Origin: Lithobates sylvaticus
Lineage: Eukaryota; Chordata; Amphibia; Anura; Ranidae
Length of the DNA stretch: 64,000 bases
Reading direction: 5' to 3'
Assembly: GCA_028564925.1 (NCBI GenBank)
Contig: CM053028.1
Location: 362,815,302-362,879,301, forward strand
Position 1 is the stretch's first letter; each line of letters begins with the position of its first letter. The position numbers were made by a program, and so were the translations under genes. Positions 9,916 through 19,119 of the stretch are shown here, piece after piece. The notes under the pieces were generated by a model. It saw nothing but the letters and a program-made list of their open reading frames with translations. It was not told where the DNA came from and did not search any database.

Positions 9916-10800
9916 GTATTACTGTTACGGGTGACGCTGGTTAGTTAGCTTGTTTTTTATACTGTCAGGGCACCCGCCATTTATTACCCAATAACGGTTT
10001 AACCCCCTGATCGCCCGGCGGGTGATATCAATTAGGTTTTAGGGTCAAATAAGGTCTGCGTCGCCCCAGGTTAGTGCCAGTACCGCAAACACCCACGCGC
10101 AAAGCATACACCTCCCTTAGTGGTATAGTATCTGAACAGATCAATATCTGATCTGATCAGATCTATACTAGCGTCCCAGCAGTTTAGGGTTCCAAAAAAA
10201 CGCATTGTTAGCGGGATCAGCCCAGATACCTGCTAGCACCTGCGTTTTCCCCCTCCCGCCCAGCCCAGCCCACCCAAGTGCAGTATCGATCGATCACTGT
10301 CACTTACAAAACACTAAGCACACATAACTGCAGTGTTCGCAGAGTCAGGCCTGATCCCTGCGATCGCTAACATTTTTTTTGTGGTAGCGTTTTGATTCAG
10401 TCGCTAACAGTCAGGAGCTTTTTTACCTGTGAATCTCAAAAAAATAAAAAAAACAAAAATAGTTGTCGTTTTATTGTTCTCTCTCTCTCTCTATTGTTGC
10501 TCTTTTTTTTACTCCATTCTATTCTGCAATGTTTTATTATGTTTTATCATGTTTTATCATGCTTGCTTTTCAGGTATGTAATTTTGTTTACTGTGTTTTA
10601 GTGTTAAGCATTTTTTTGTTTTCAGGTGCGCCATTCAGTTGCAGCGCGGATTTATTTATCTTGACAGCAACAGCGTTTGCTCCCACGATACATAAAGCCG
10701 CGACTCCAACGCTGTAGGAGGTGATTTCACCACCACAGTTAAAAAAAAGAGCATATGTGCCGAAGCATGGGGGCAGCAGGGGGGGCGGAGGAGCGATTGG
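9916..10800 (+). other. Unassigned interior of the nested TTAA element
   Basis: Non-coding GC-richer sequence followed by T-rich low-complexity sequence (10370-10620, with a short CT run). It includes a palindromic stretch around TCTGATCTGATCAGATC at 10145. No protein motif was recognised. Confidence 0.5.
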
Positions 10801-10807
10801 CTCCTAA

Positions 10808-10851
10808 TGCCACGTACATACGGTCGAAATTCCGACCGTGTGTACACGGCA
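10808..10851. mobile_element. Ultra-short Harbinger MITE, 44 bp
   Basis: A near-perfect hairpin, TGCCACGTACATACGGTCG opposite CGACCGTGTGTACACGGCA-type sequence, flanked by TAA at 10805-10807 and 10852-10854. It consists of little more than the two terminal repeats of the family at 44424-44849. Confidence 0.75.
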
Positions 10852-11039
10852 TAACTTTTGCGGGAGGATGCCCCCATGCATCGGCATATATAAATGGTGC
10901 ATGTATGCCCATCATTAGAAGTGGGTGGATGAAGGGAGGTATTCTAATGGTGGGCATACCCACCAATCAATCTCTTTTTTTCGTTCAGCCAAGAGGACTC
11001 AATATATGTCCAGTATGTTGCTGGACTTTGAATGGTTAT

Positions 11040-11175
11040 ACCAGAATGATGCCTGCAGGTTTAGGTATCATCTTGGTATCATTCTTTTCAGCCAGTGATC
11101 GGCTTTCATGTAAAAGCAATTCTAGCGGGTAATTAGCCTCTAGACTGCTTTTACAAGCAGTAGGAGGGAATGTCC
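11040..11175 (+). repeat. Cassette shared with hAT elements
   Basis: GATGCCTGCAGG, TGGTATCATT, ATCGGCTTTCATGTAAAAGC, TTTTACAAGCAG and GGGAATGTCCCC follow in the same order as at 54520-54655 (same orientation) and 28800-28940 (opposite orientation). Confidence 0.65.
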
Positions 11176-11179
11176 CCCC

Positions 11180-12012
11180 TCCCGGATATAAACCGCGCCA
11201 TTGGGAAATTGGGAAAGCATTTTATCACACCAATCTTGGTGTGGTCAGATGCTTTGAGGGCAGAGGAAAGATCTAGGGTCTAATAGACCCCAATTTTTTC
11301 AAAAAAAGAGTACCTGTCACTGCCTATTGCTATCATAGGGATATTTACATTCCCTGAGATAACAATAAAAATCATAACAAAGAAAAAAAATGGAAGGAAC
11401 AGTTTAAAAATAGAATAAAAAAGCTAAATAAATAAAAAAAAAACTAAAAAAAAAAAAAAAAAGCACCCCTGCCCCCCCTTCTCTTGCGCAAAGGCGTACA
11501 CAAGCGTTGGTCTGGCGTCATATGTAAACAGCAATTGCAGCATGCATGTGAGGTATCACCGCGAAGGTCAGATCGAGGGCAGTAATTTTAGCAGTAGACC
11601 TCCTCCGTGAATCTAATGTGGTATCATGTAAAGGCTTTTAAAGGCTTTTAAAAATGTATGTAGTTTGTCGCCACTGCGTGTTTGTGCGCAATTTTAAAGC
11701 ATGTCGTGTTTGGTATCCATGTACTCGGCCTAAGATCATATTTTTTATTTCATCAAAAATTTGAGCAATATAGTGTGTTTTAGTGCATTAAAATAAAAAA
11801 AAGTGTATTTTTTCCACAAAAAATGCGTTTGAAAAAATCGCTGCGCAAATACTGTGTGGAAAAAAAAAATGCAACACCCACCATTTTAATCTGTAGGGCC
11901 TTTGCTTTAACAATATATATAGTGTTTGGGGGTTCAACGTAATTTTCTTGCAAAAAAAAAATATGTTTTCATGTAAACAAAAAGTGTCAGAAAGGGCTTT
12001 ATCTTCAAGTGG
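11180..12012 (-). repeat. Reversed family module, related to 41010-41830
   Basis: On the minus strand it starts CCACTTGAAGATAAAGCC at 12012 and runs through GAAAATTAC, ATTTGCGCAGCG and GCGGTGATACCTCACATG. These are the landmarks seen in plus orientation at 41010-41540, so a second member is embedded in, or fused to, the larger element. Confidence 0.65.
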
Positions 12013-12027
12013 TTAGAAGAGTGGGTG

Positions 12028-13165
12028 ACGTGTGACATAGGCTTCTAAATGTTGTGCATAAAATGCCAGGACAGTTCAAACCCCCCCCAAATGACCCCAT
12101 TTTGGAAAGTAGACACCCCAAGCTATTTGCTGAGAGCAATGTTGAGCCCATTAAATATTTTTTTTTTTTGTCCCAAGAGATTGAATAATGAAAAAAAAAA
12201 ATATATATATTTTTTTTTACAAAAAGTTGTCACTAAATGATATATTGCTCAAACATGTCATGGGCATATGTGGAAATACACCCCAAAATACATTCTGTTG
12301 CTTCTCCTGAGTACGGGGATACCACATGTGTGGGACTTTTTGGGAGCCTAGCTGCGTACGGAACCCCAAAAACCAAGCACCGCCTTCAGGCTTTCTAAGG
12401 GAGTAATTTTTTTATTTCACTTCTCACTGCCAATCACAGTTTCGGAGGCCATGGAATGCCCAGATGGCATAAAACCCCCCAAAATGACCCCATTTTGGAA
12501 AGTAGACACCCCAAGCTATTTGCTGAGAGGTATTGTGAGTATTTTGCAGATGTCGCTTTTTGTCACAAAGTTTTGAAAATTGAAAAAAGAAAAAAAAAAA
12601 TTTTTTTTCTTTACTTTCTTCATTTTCAAAAACAAATGAGAGCTGTAAAATACTCACCATGCCTCTCAACAAATAGCTTGGGGTGTCTACTTTCCAAAAT
12701 GGGGTCATTTGGGGGGGTTTTGTGCTATTTTGGCATTTTATGGCCTTCGAAACTGTGATAGGTAGTGAGGAGTGAAATCAAAAATTTGCACCCTTAGAAA
12801 TCCTGAAGGCGGTGCTTGGGTTTCGGGGCCCCGTACGCGGCTAGGCTCCCAAAAAGTCCCACACATGTGGTATCCCCATACTCAGGAGAAGCAGCAAAAT
12901 GTATTTTGGGGTGCAATTCCACATATAACTATGGCATGTGTGAGCAATATATAATTTAGTGACAACTTTTTGAAGAAAAAAAAAATTATTTTTTATTTTT
13001 GTCTTTATTCAATCACTTGGGACTAAAAAAAAAAATATTCAATGGGCTCAACATGCCTCTCAGCAAATAGCTTGGGGTGTCTACTTTCCAAAATGGGGTC
13101 ATTTGGGGGGGTTTTGTACTTCTCTGCCATTTTAGCACCTCAAGAAATGAAATAGGCAGTCATAA
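12028..13165. repeat. Long inverted repeat, about 0.55-kb arms
   Basis: The arms meet near 12597. The motif GGAAAGTAGACACCCC occurs at about 12100 and 12495 in plus sense, and its complement GGGGTGTCTACTTTCC at about 12683 and 13075. Flanking pairs (GGCGGTGCTTGG, GTCCCACACATGTGG) are also mirrored. The sequence could fold into a large cruciform or hairpin RNA. Confidence 0.85.
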
Positions 13166-13593
13166 ATTAAAAGCGGTGTAAATTCCAGAAAATGTACTCT
13201 AGTTTGTAGACGCTATAACTTTTGCGCAAACCAATAAATATACGCTTATTGGCATTTTTTTTACTAAAGACATGTGGCTGAATACATTTTGGCCCAAATG
13301 TTTGACTAAAATTGAGTTTATTAGATTTTTTTTATAACAAAAAGTAGAAAATCTCTTTTTTTTTTTTTCAAAATTTTCGCTCTTTTTCCGTTTATATCGC
13401 AAAAAATAAAAATCACAGAGGCAATCAAATACCATCAAAAGAAAGCTCTATTTGTGGGAAGAAAAGGACGCAAATTTCGTTTCGTTACAAAATTGCATGA
13501 CCGCACAATTACCAGTTAAAGTAGTGCAGTGCGAAATTGAAAAAAGACCTCTGGTCCTTAAGCTGACAATTGGTCCGGGGCTGAAGTGGTTAA

Positions 13594-13749
13594 TGAAGTT
13601 AAACCCCTGCGTGGGACTTCTGGATGGACTTTTGTTTTCTCAATAAACGTGGGCTACCAGGCCCTTAACTATATATGCCTGTCTGATGAGGACTCACTGC
13701 ATTAGAAAAAATGCATCTTTTCACTTGAGTTAAACACCCCCATGTTACA
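13594..13749 (+). repeat. 5' LTR, right part
   Basis: Remaining 156 bp of the 638-bp LTR, containing the poly(A) signal AATAAA at 13642-13647. It matches 17824-17979 by eye. Confidence 0.9.
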
Positions 13750-13751
13750 AG

Positions 13752-13770
13752 TGGTGTTCGAATGCGGGCA
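13752..13770 (+). other. Primer-binding-site candidate
   Basis: TGGTGTTCGAATGCGGG starts two bases after the 5' LTR. TGG at this position and an embedded TTCGAA (tRNA T-loop complement) are typical of a primer-binding site. The tRNA species was not identified. Confidence 0.6.
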
Positions 13771-13975
13771 TACAGACGGTGAAATCCGGTCTCTGCGCCA
13801 GTGGTGAGTCATTTCAGGAACTGCTGCTAGCTGTGTGTGGCAGCCAGGCAAACTGCATTGCGCAGGAGTTCAATTGACTGTGTTGCATTGTGTGCAGGTA
13901 GTGCACTTGTGAGAATTTTTTTTTTTTTCTATGCTGTGAACTGTGTAACAAGCTGCTGTGCATGTGACTGCAAGG

Positions 13976-16900
13976 ATGAGGCAGTCAAAACACAAGAAGT
14001 TCATGTTAAATCAAGTTAAAGGTGAAGTGAGCTCAGCGTGGCCTGAGAAGATGTCTCCACCTTGGAGGGCCAGTCAAAAGGGGCCAGTGATGTGTGAGAC
14101 AGTGAATGAATGGTTCAAGCAGAATCGCAAAGAGTGTGGCGCAGTGCAAGGGGCTCAGATCTTGGCCTCTGACTATATGCAACCCATGCTGCCTACAGAG
14201 GAGGTTGGGGACTTCCTTGTAAGATTTGAAAAAGTTGCTGTAAAGAGAAAATGGCCTAGGGACTGGTGGCCAAAACTGCTGCAAACCTTATTACGGATAG
14301 AGTTCCGGTCGGTTTACCATTTGATGGACGGGGACCAGGATGACTACCGCAAGTTTAAAGAGGAAATCCTTCTTAGAGGAGAGTTCCATCGCATCATGGA
14401 CCGACAGCCTGACCGGAAGTTGGAGAGGTATGTGGTTGCCCATAGCAACGGCGGTGATGTCAAGTCTGCAGACCATATGAGAAAAGTATTGCCTGCAGAG
14501 AGTGGTGGCAAGTTGAAAGCCACAATGCATCAAAGAGTTTGGGAGAATCAGCAAAGCTCTGCTGGGAGAGTGCGGTTTCCCATGGCAACGGGAGAAAGAT
14601 TGCCAAAGGAAAGGAGGAGCTACAGGGCATATGTAGCTAAGCATCCACCTAAAGATGCGTATGCATTTCAAAATTACCAGGAGCAAAGGTCTTTATCTCC
14701 AGGCCCAGATTCCTGTGCAAATATGTTTGCAGTCACCCCTGGCAACGAGGATTTTCCTGTTGTGTCGGCAGGGGGTGCTAAACAGTTGGAGATGCCTGCT
14801 GTAATTTCATCCGGTGGCCACCAGGGAGAGTGGGCCAGTAAAAGTGCAGCAGAGGACTGGTTTGTGAGACAACGTACTCAAATGAAGATGGTGACCCCTA
14901 CTACTGCAGTGGGTAAGACTGTCTTTAATGAAATAATGGCTGGAACCGCTGGGTTGATGTTGAAAAAGACTGGTGCTGGTAAATGCATAGAAGAGACTGA
15001 ATATGTGACTGTGCACACTGGAATGGAAGTGACCCCAAATGGGAGATCCACTGTCTGTTTGGAAAAGGACTTGCCTCACTGCAGTGCCCTGTCCAGTGAG
15101 GAGGCAAGTGGTAAACTTGAATGTGACAATATGATGGGTAAAACTGCTAATATTGTGTTGGCTAAAGTGAATGGTCCAGTTGCTAATGGGCTAGTGCAGC
15201 TCACTAGAGATAACCCTGCTGTGAATGCGGTTAAAGATGTGCTATCTCCCCTAGCAACTGTGAAGAAGGCCACAGAGGTGTCCCTAGAAACCCCCAGGGA
15301 GCTCTGCGTTTTGGAGACGGAGGTTGCCTGGGACAGCTTTGGTGCTGCTCTGAGGGATAAGAGGGTACCTGAACATAGTGATGACAGGATGTTAAATGTT
15401 ACAACTGAAATGTTTGAAATCACTCATGGTGGAAATGGGTTAATGCAGTCTGGCAACGACCGGTATCAAAGCTTTAATGCGTTTAATGAAGCGCCACCAG
15501 AGCAAGGTGGTGAAGGTGTGGTATTGCTGTCTGCTATGGTTAAAAATGTAGTGCCAAAATCTTATTTGAACCAAAGTGATATGTGCAATGTGTCTGTTGC
15601 TGAACCACTCTGTCCCTCTGGGTCTCCTTGTGCAGTAGGAGCGGTACTGCGTGGTACCTCTGGGAGCACAGAGATAACAGACTGGGACAGGTGGGCAAAA
15701 AGCCTGTTGGCTTTGTTGGAAAAGGCCTCTGTTGGTAAAAGTGGAGCAGACATGACTTCTGCAGTGCCAGATGAAGGACCTGCAGAGCAACTTGTATGCA
15801 AGGATGCACTTGCTACTGCAGATGATGGTGTTTATGAGATGGAAACGCCAAGTAAGGGCGAACGCGCAAAAGAGGTCATGTCTTTGATCCACAAGGGGCC
15901 CAATGATGTGATAATGGATAATGCCGTGCCAAATGTGTTGGTGGAAGTGCCAGATGACACAGCCATAAATGAAGTGATTGTAGTCACAGGTCCAAATGTT
16001 TTATGGGAGGATGGTCAGGAGTCAGGACAGTTGTTGGCAGAGGATCTCCTGCCAGTGGAGTTGGTGGATAGTGAAGCTGCCGTGGACAACCACTCCACTG
16101 GATGCAGTTCCTCTCCAGACACTGCCCTGCCGAACATGAGTGAAATGAAATATGACAAATGCATTGATATTTCTGACCGTGATGAAAAATGCAGCTCATT
16201 GTCAATTTGTAAGGGTTTGGTTACCATGGGTGACCACAAAAATAATGGTAGACCTGAAGATCTTGGTCAAGTTGATCTGGTTGTAGCAAACCCTGAAAAT
16301 TGTAATGAGATAGGGAATGGTATGATTGACACAGAAGAGGTAAAAGATACAGCAGAATTAGGCCCCCTACAGGTTCAGGAGGGTATTTCTGGGGAAGATT
16401 TTCTGAGGTTTGAGAAATTTCTAAGGTCTGAGAAGGATCGTTATAAACAATGGTTGCAGGAAAATGGCCCAAAGCTCAGCAAGGTGTCGCATGACTTTAA
16501 AACCTTAAAGTCGCAAGACAGTCAGTATGTCCTTCAGAGGGAGACTAGGATGAGGCTGCAGTCATATGAGGATGTTAGTGATGAAACTGACAAAAATAAG
16601 CATGCAGTGTACATGAGAAAACAAGTGACGCTAAGTTTGGACAGTAAGAGGGTGCCCGTACTTGGAGTACAGAGAGGGACCAGTGTCACCCTAATAAAAG
16701 AGCCCCCACTTATCATCAAACCAGTGTTTAAAAATGTGGTTCCTCCTAAATTAAGTAAAGAGCAAAGTGGTGGTCTAGTGGAAATTGAGGGAGCACTTTA
16801 TAACCTTAATGGTACTGGATCCGTAAAATTCAGAAATCAACCTCATGTGCAAAAAGGTACCAAGATTGGTAAAAGGACTAGTGTAGGCCCAAGAGAAGTG

Positions 16901-17560
16901 GGAAAACATCGCTTTTGGAAGTGCACTTGTAAAAAAGCATGGGAGTGTCTTTGTAAAGCCCAAGTAGATGCAGCAAGGGGATGTGGAGAAATTCACCTGA
17001 TGGGACAAGATTTGGCCCATGTGGGTGGTAGCTTGCATGGTCGTGCCAAAGTGAGGAGGTTGTACTGGTGCATAGTGAAGGTTAAAACTGATGTCAGTGA
17101 GTTGAGAGGAAGGATCAGGGAAAGAAGAGTTTTCCCAAGAAAAATGATTAAGCCCAGGGACCCAAGAAGAAGGCTGAGGATGAGAAAATGTAGGACCCTG
17201 TTAAGATCCAGGGTGGGACGTGCCTGGAAGCGCACCCGAAAAAAAGGTTGGGCCTACGTGGCTGACAGCCAGCACAGAGGTGTCCCAACCATGACGGGTG
17301 CTGGTGTTCCTCCCTCCGGATCGAAACAAAGGGGGGGGATATGTGGCAGAGCGAAGCTCTGTCCCTTTGAAATTGGAGGTAAAGGAGATCCAGAGTTTGC
17401 ATATCTGCAGACTATAGAATTTAAATGGAGAAAACTGCTCTGTCAGTTTTCTCCAGGTTTTGCTAGTCCTGGATGGGATCTCAAACTGTGTCCAGGTCTT
17501 GACGATGGCAAGCAAGGTGTGTGTGCCCAGCTGCACACAGACCATATAATGAGGGGCTAA
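13976..17560 (+). CDS. Long gag-like ORF of the LTR element
   Basis: A single open frame of about 1,194 codons from the ATG at 13976, which has an A at -3. An earlier in-frame ATG at 13958 has poorer context. Residue numbers here count from 13958. Residues about 84-150 (GDFLVRFEKVAVKRKWP, then DYRKFKEEILLRGEF) resemble the capsid N-terminal region of Ty3/gypsy Gmr1-like gag, where FxxxFE..A...WP and DYxxxKxxIL are typical. Then comes a long acidic-to-neutral region with no recognised domain. Near 812-835 is a helical block (GEDFLRFEKFLRSEKDRYKQ), near 987-1000 a cysteine cluster (CTCKKAWECLC), and at 1050-1098 an arginine-rich segment that could bind nucleic acid. No CCHC knuckle, protease DTG, YxDD or integrase motif was seen. 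The frame crosses the purine tract and continues about 73 codons into the 3' LTR. The frame is open throughout; its function beyond gag-like assembly is unknown. Confidence 0.7.
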   Translation: MRQSKHKKFMLNQVKGEVSSAWPEKMSPPWRASQKGPVMCETVNEWFKQNRKECGAVQGAQILASDYMQPMLPTEEVGDFLVRFEKVAVKRKWPRDWWPKLLQTLLRIEFRSVYHLMDGDQDDYRKFKEEILLRGEFHRIMDRQPDRKLERYVVAHSNGGDVKSADHMRKVLPAESGGKLKATMHQRVWENQQSSAGRVRFPMATGERLPKERRSYRAYVAKHPPKDAYAFQNYQEQRSLSPGPDSCANMFAVTPGNEDFPVVSAGGAKQLEMPAVISSGGHQGEWASKSAAEDWFVRQRTQMKMVTPTTAVGKTVFNEIMAGTAGLMLKKTGAGKCIEETEYVTVHTGMEVTPNGRSTVCLEKDLPHCSALSSEEASGKLECDNMMGKTANIVLAKVNGPVANGLVQLTRDNPAVNAVKDVLSPLATVKKATEVSLETPRELCVLETEVAWDSFGAALRDKRVPEHSDDRMLNVTTEMFEITHGGNGLMQSGNDRYQSFNAFNEAPPEQGGEGVVLLSAMVKNVVPKSYLNQSDMCNVSVAEPLCPSGSPCAVGAVLRGTSGSTEITDWDRWAKSLLALLEKASVGKSGADMTSAVPDEGPAEQLVCKDALATADDGVYEMETPSKGERAKEVMSLIHKGPNDVIMDNAVPNVLVEVPDDTAINEVIVVTGPNVLWEDGQESGQLLAEDLLPVELVDSEAAVDNHSTGCSSSPDTALPNMSEMKYDKCIDISDRDEKCSSLSICKGLVTMGDHKNNGRPEDLGQVDLVVANPENCNEIGNGMIDTEEVKDTAELGPLQVQEGISGEDFLRFEKFLRSEKDRYKQWLQENGPKLSKVSHDFKTLKSQDSQYVLQRETRMRLQSYEDVSDETDKNKHAVYMRKQVTLSLDSKRVPVLGVQRGTSVTLIKEPPLIIKPVFKNVVPPKLSKEQSGGLVEIEGALYNLNGTGSVKFRNQPHVQKGTKIGKRTSVGPREVGKHRFWKCTCKKAWECLCKAQVDAARGCGEIHLMGQDLAHVGGSLHGRAKVRRLYWCIVKVKTDVSELRGRIRERRVFPRKMIKPRDPRRRLRMRKCRTLLRSRVGRAWKRTRKKGWAYVADSQHRGVPTMTGAGVPPSGSKQRGGICGRAKLCPFEIGGKGDPEFAYLQTIEFKWRKLLCQFSPGFASPGWDLKLCPGLDDGKQGVCAQLHTDHIMRG
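17324..17339 (+). other. Polypurine tract
   Basis: GAAACAAAGGGGGGGGA directly precedes the 3' LTR start at 17342. This is the expected plus-strand primer site for LTR retroelements. Confidence 0.85.
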
Positions 17561-17979
17561 TGAGTGGAGGAGGGTGGAGTGTGAGCAGCTTGCTGCTGCT
17601 GCTGCTGCTGTATGAAGACAGACCTGTGGAGGGGTCATCCCTGTGTAAGGGATATTCTTTGCCCAGAGACTGGGAAAGGAGGGACAGCCTTGAGAGTCGG
17701 GAAGACTAAGGAAGCCAGTGAGTCCAGGGGACTGGAAGGAATCCACTCTGTTGAGATCAAGCAGAGGAACTGCTGACAAGAGAGCCAGGTGGCTTGGTAT
17801 GTTTTTCATTTATGAATGCTTAATGAAGTTAAACCCCTGCGTGGGACTTCTGGATGGACTTTTGTTTTCTCAATAAACGTGGGCTACCAGGCCCTTAACT
17901 ATATATGCCTGTCTGATGAGGACTCACTGCATTAGAAAAAATGCATCTTTTCACTTGAGTTAAACACCCCCATGTTACA
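17342..17979 (+). repeat. 3' LTR, intact 638 bp
   Basis: Starts TGTGGCAGAGCG and ends CCATGTTACA. It carries AATAAA at 17872-17877 and a TATA-like CTATATATG near 17900. The uninterrupted TTAA at 17820-17823 marks where the 5' copy received the nested element. Confidence 0.92.
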
Positions 17980-18016
17980 ATACTAAAACTATGTTGCCTT
18001 ATTAACAATTTATTAA

Positions 18017-18771
18017 CCGCTCCCCGACCACCTCACGCAGATATACTGCGGCAGAAGTGCACGTACAGGCAGAATCACTTACCTGTACGTTGCCCTTTAA
18101 GAGGCGGCTTGCGGGCGCGCTGACACTGATCACATCTCCCTGTGATCGGGAGCGGTGATCAGTGTTGTGTCACACACAGCCCCCCCCCCCACAGTTAGAA
18201 ACACTCCCTAGGACACACTTAACCCCTACAGTGCCACCTAGTGGTTAACCCCTTCACTGCCAGTTACATTTACACAGTAATCAATGCATTTTTAAGTGCA
18301 CTAATCGCTGTATAAATGTGAATGGTCCCAAAATCGCGCCAAAAGTGTCCGATCTGTCCACCATAATGTCGCAGTCATGATAAAAATCGCTGATCGCACC
18401 CATTGCTAGGAAAAAAAATTAATAAAATGCCATAAAACTATCCCCTATTTTGTAGACACTATAACTTTTGCGCAAACCAATCAAAAAAAGGTTATTGCGA
18501 TTTTTTTATACCAAAAATATGTAGAATACGTATCGGCCTAAACTGAGGAAAAACAGTTTTATATATTTGTGGGGGATATTTATTATAGCTAAAAGTAAAA
18601 AAAAAAATATTTTTTTCAAAATTGACGCTTTTTTTGTTTATAGCGCACAAAAAAAAAAACTGGGGATCAAATGCTACCAAAAGAAAGCTCTATTTGTGGG
18701 AAAAAAGCACATCAATTTTGTTTGGGAGCCACTTCGCAGGGCCGCACAATCATCCGTTAAAGTTAAACTGG
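18017..18771 (+). mobile_element. TTAA-flanked 'CCACTT' family element, 755 bp
   Basis: Flanked by TTAA at 18013-18016 and 18772-18775. The left end CCGCTCCCCGACC and right end AAACTGG are diverged family termini. It keeps the left hairpin (GCACGTACAGG with CCTGTACGT) and the right module (CTATAACTTTTGCGCAAACC, AAAGAAAGCTCTATTTGTGG). Non-coding. Confidence 0.8.
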
Positions 18772-18934
18772 TTAAAGTTGTATATTTTAGGTTTAGTAGC
18801 ATCACTAAGGTATAGACCATAATTAAACAACCCTGCAATAATACTGTTATGCAATCCAAGTGTAAAACCTTACTAAACGTTCTAAGATGGTGCAAAAAAA
18901 TGAGGCAATGTATACTAGCAATAGGTCCTTTCCA

Positions 18935-19022
18935 AATTTCCAGTATGTGTGTACGTATGCAAGAAAGGGACCTTAGATTATAGGTTCCTTGAGGGCAGGG
19001 ATTTATGTGAATGTACAGCAAA
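18935..19022 (+). repeat. SINE fragment, internal to 3' part
   Basis: GGTTCCTTGAGGGCAGGGA and TGTGAATGTACA match the middle-to-3' part of the SINE at 59072-59435. The head and the CR1-like tail are missing. Confidence 0.6.
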
Positions 19023-19119
19023 GTCCCAATTTACACTTCCATGTTGTCATGAAAGACAATGTATTAATTTGGAGTATACTGTCCTGTTTGTGGAGAGTCA
19101 GATGAACGGTTATAGAATA

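Larger units (their letters stand above)
8553..13589 (+). mobile_element. 5.0-kb TTAA-flanked 'CCACTT' element nested in the 5' LTR
   Basis: The element begins CCACTTGCCGACC and ends CTGAAGTGG, with short inverted termini CCACTT/AAGTGG. TTAA is duplicated at 8549-8552 and 13590-13593, and the 3' LTR carries a single TTAA at the same place (17820-17823). The 5,037 bp hold no transposase. In order there are perfect hairpins (8590-8804), a two-monomer tandem array (9090-9915), a tiny Harbinger MITE (10808), a cassette shared with hAT elements (about 11040-11175), a reversed module (about 11180-12012) ending in its own AAGTGG, a long inverted repeat (12028-13165) and the conserved right module (13180-13589). 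It may be a composite of nested family members. TTAA targeting suggests piggyBac or Kolobok mobilisation in trans. Confidence 0.85.
8071..17979 (+). mobile_element. Young LTR retrotransposon, non-autonomous, gag-like ORF only
   Basis: LTRs of 638 bp (8071-8552 plus 13594-13749, and 17342-17979) start TGTGGC and end GTTACA. They are flanked by the 4-bp duplication ATAC (8067-8070 and 17980-17983). I saw no difference between the LTRs by eye, so the insertion is recent. The 5' LTR is split by a 5,037-bp TTAA-flanked DNA element. Removing that from consideration, the LTR element is about 4.87 kb. A primer-binding-site candidate follows the 5' LTR and a purine tract precedes the 3' LTR. The interior holds one long open frame with a gag-like N-terminus of Ty3/gypsy (Gmr1-like) style. 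No protease, reverse transcriptase or integrase region is present, so mobility would require a partner element in trans. Apart from the nested insertion it looks whole. Confidence 0.88.

Noticed and set aside
10755-11132. 125-codon ORF in the nested TTAA element
   Set aside because: It crosses the 44-bp Harbinger hairpin and the shared cassette; no transposase motif, so not taken as a gene.
14033-17235. Many minus-strand ORFs under the gag-like ORF
   Set aside because: Shadows of the long plus-strand frame with no motifs of their own.
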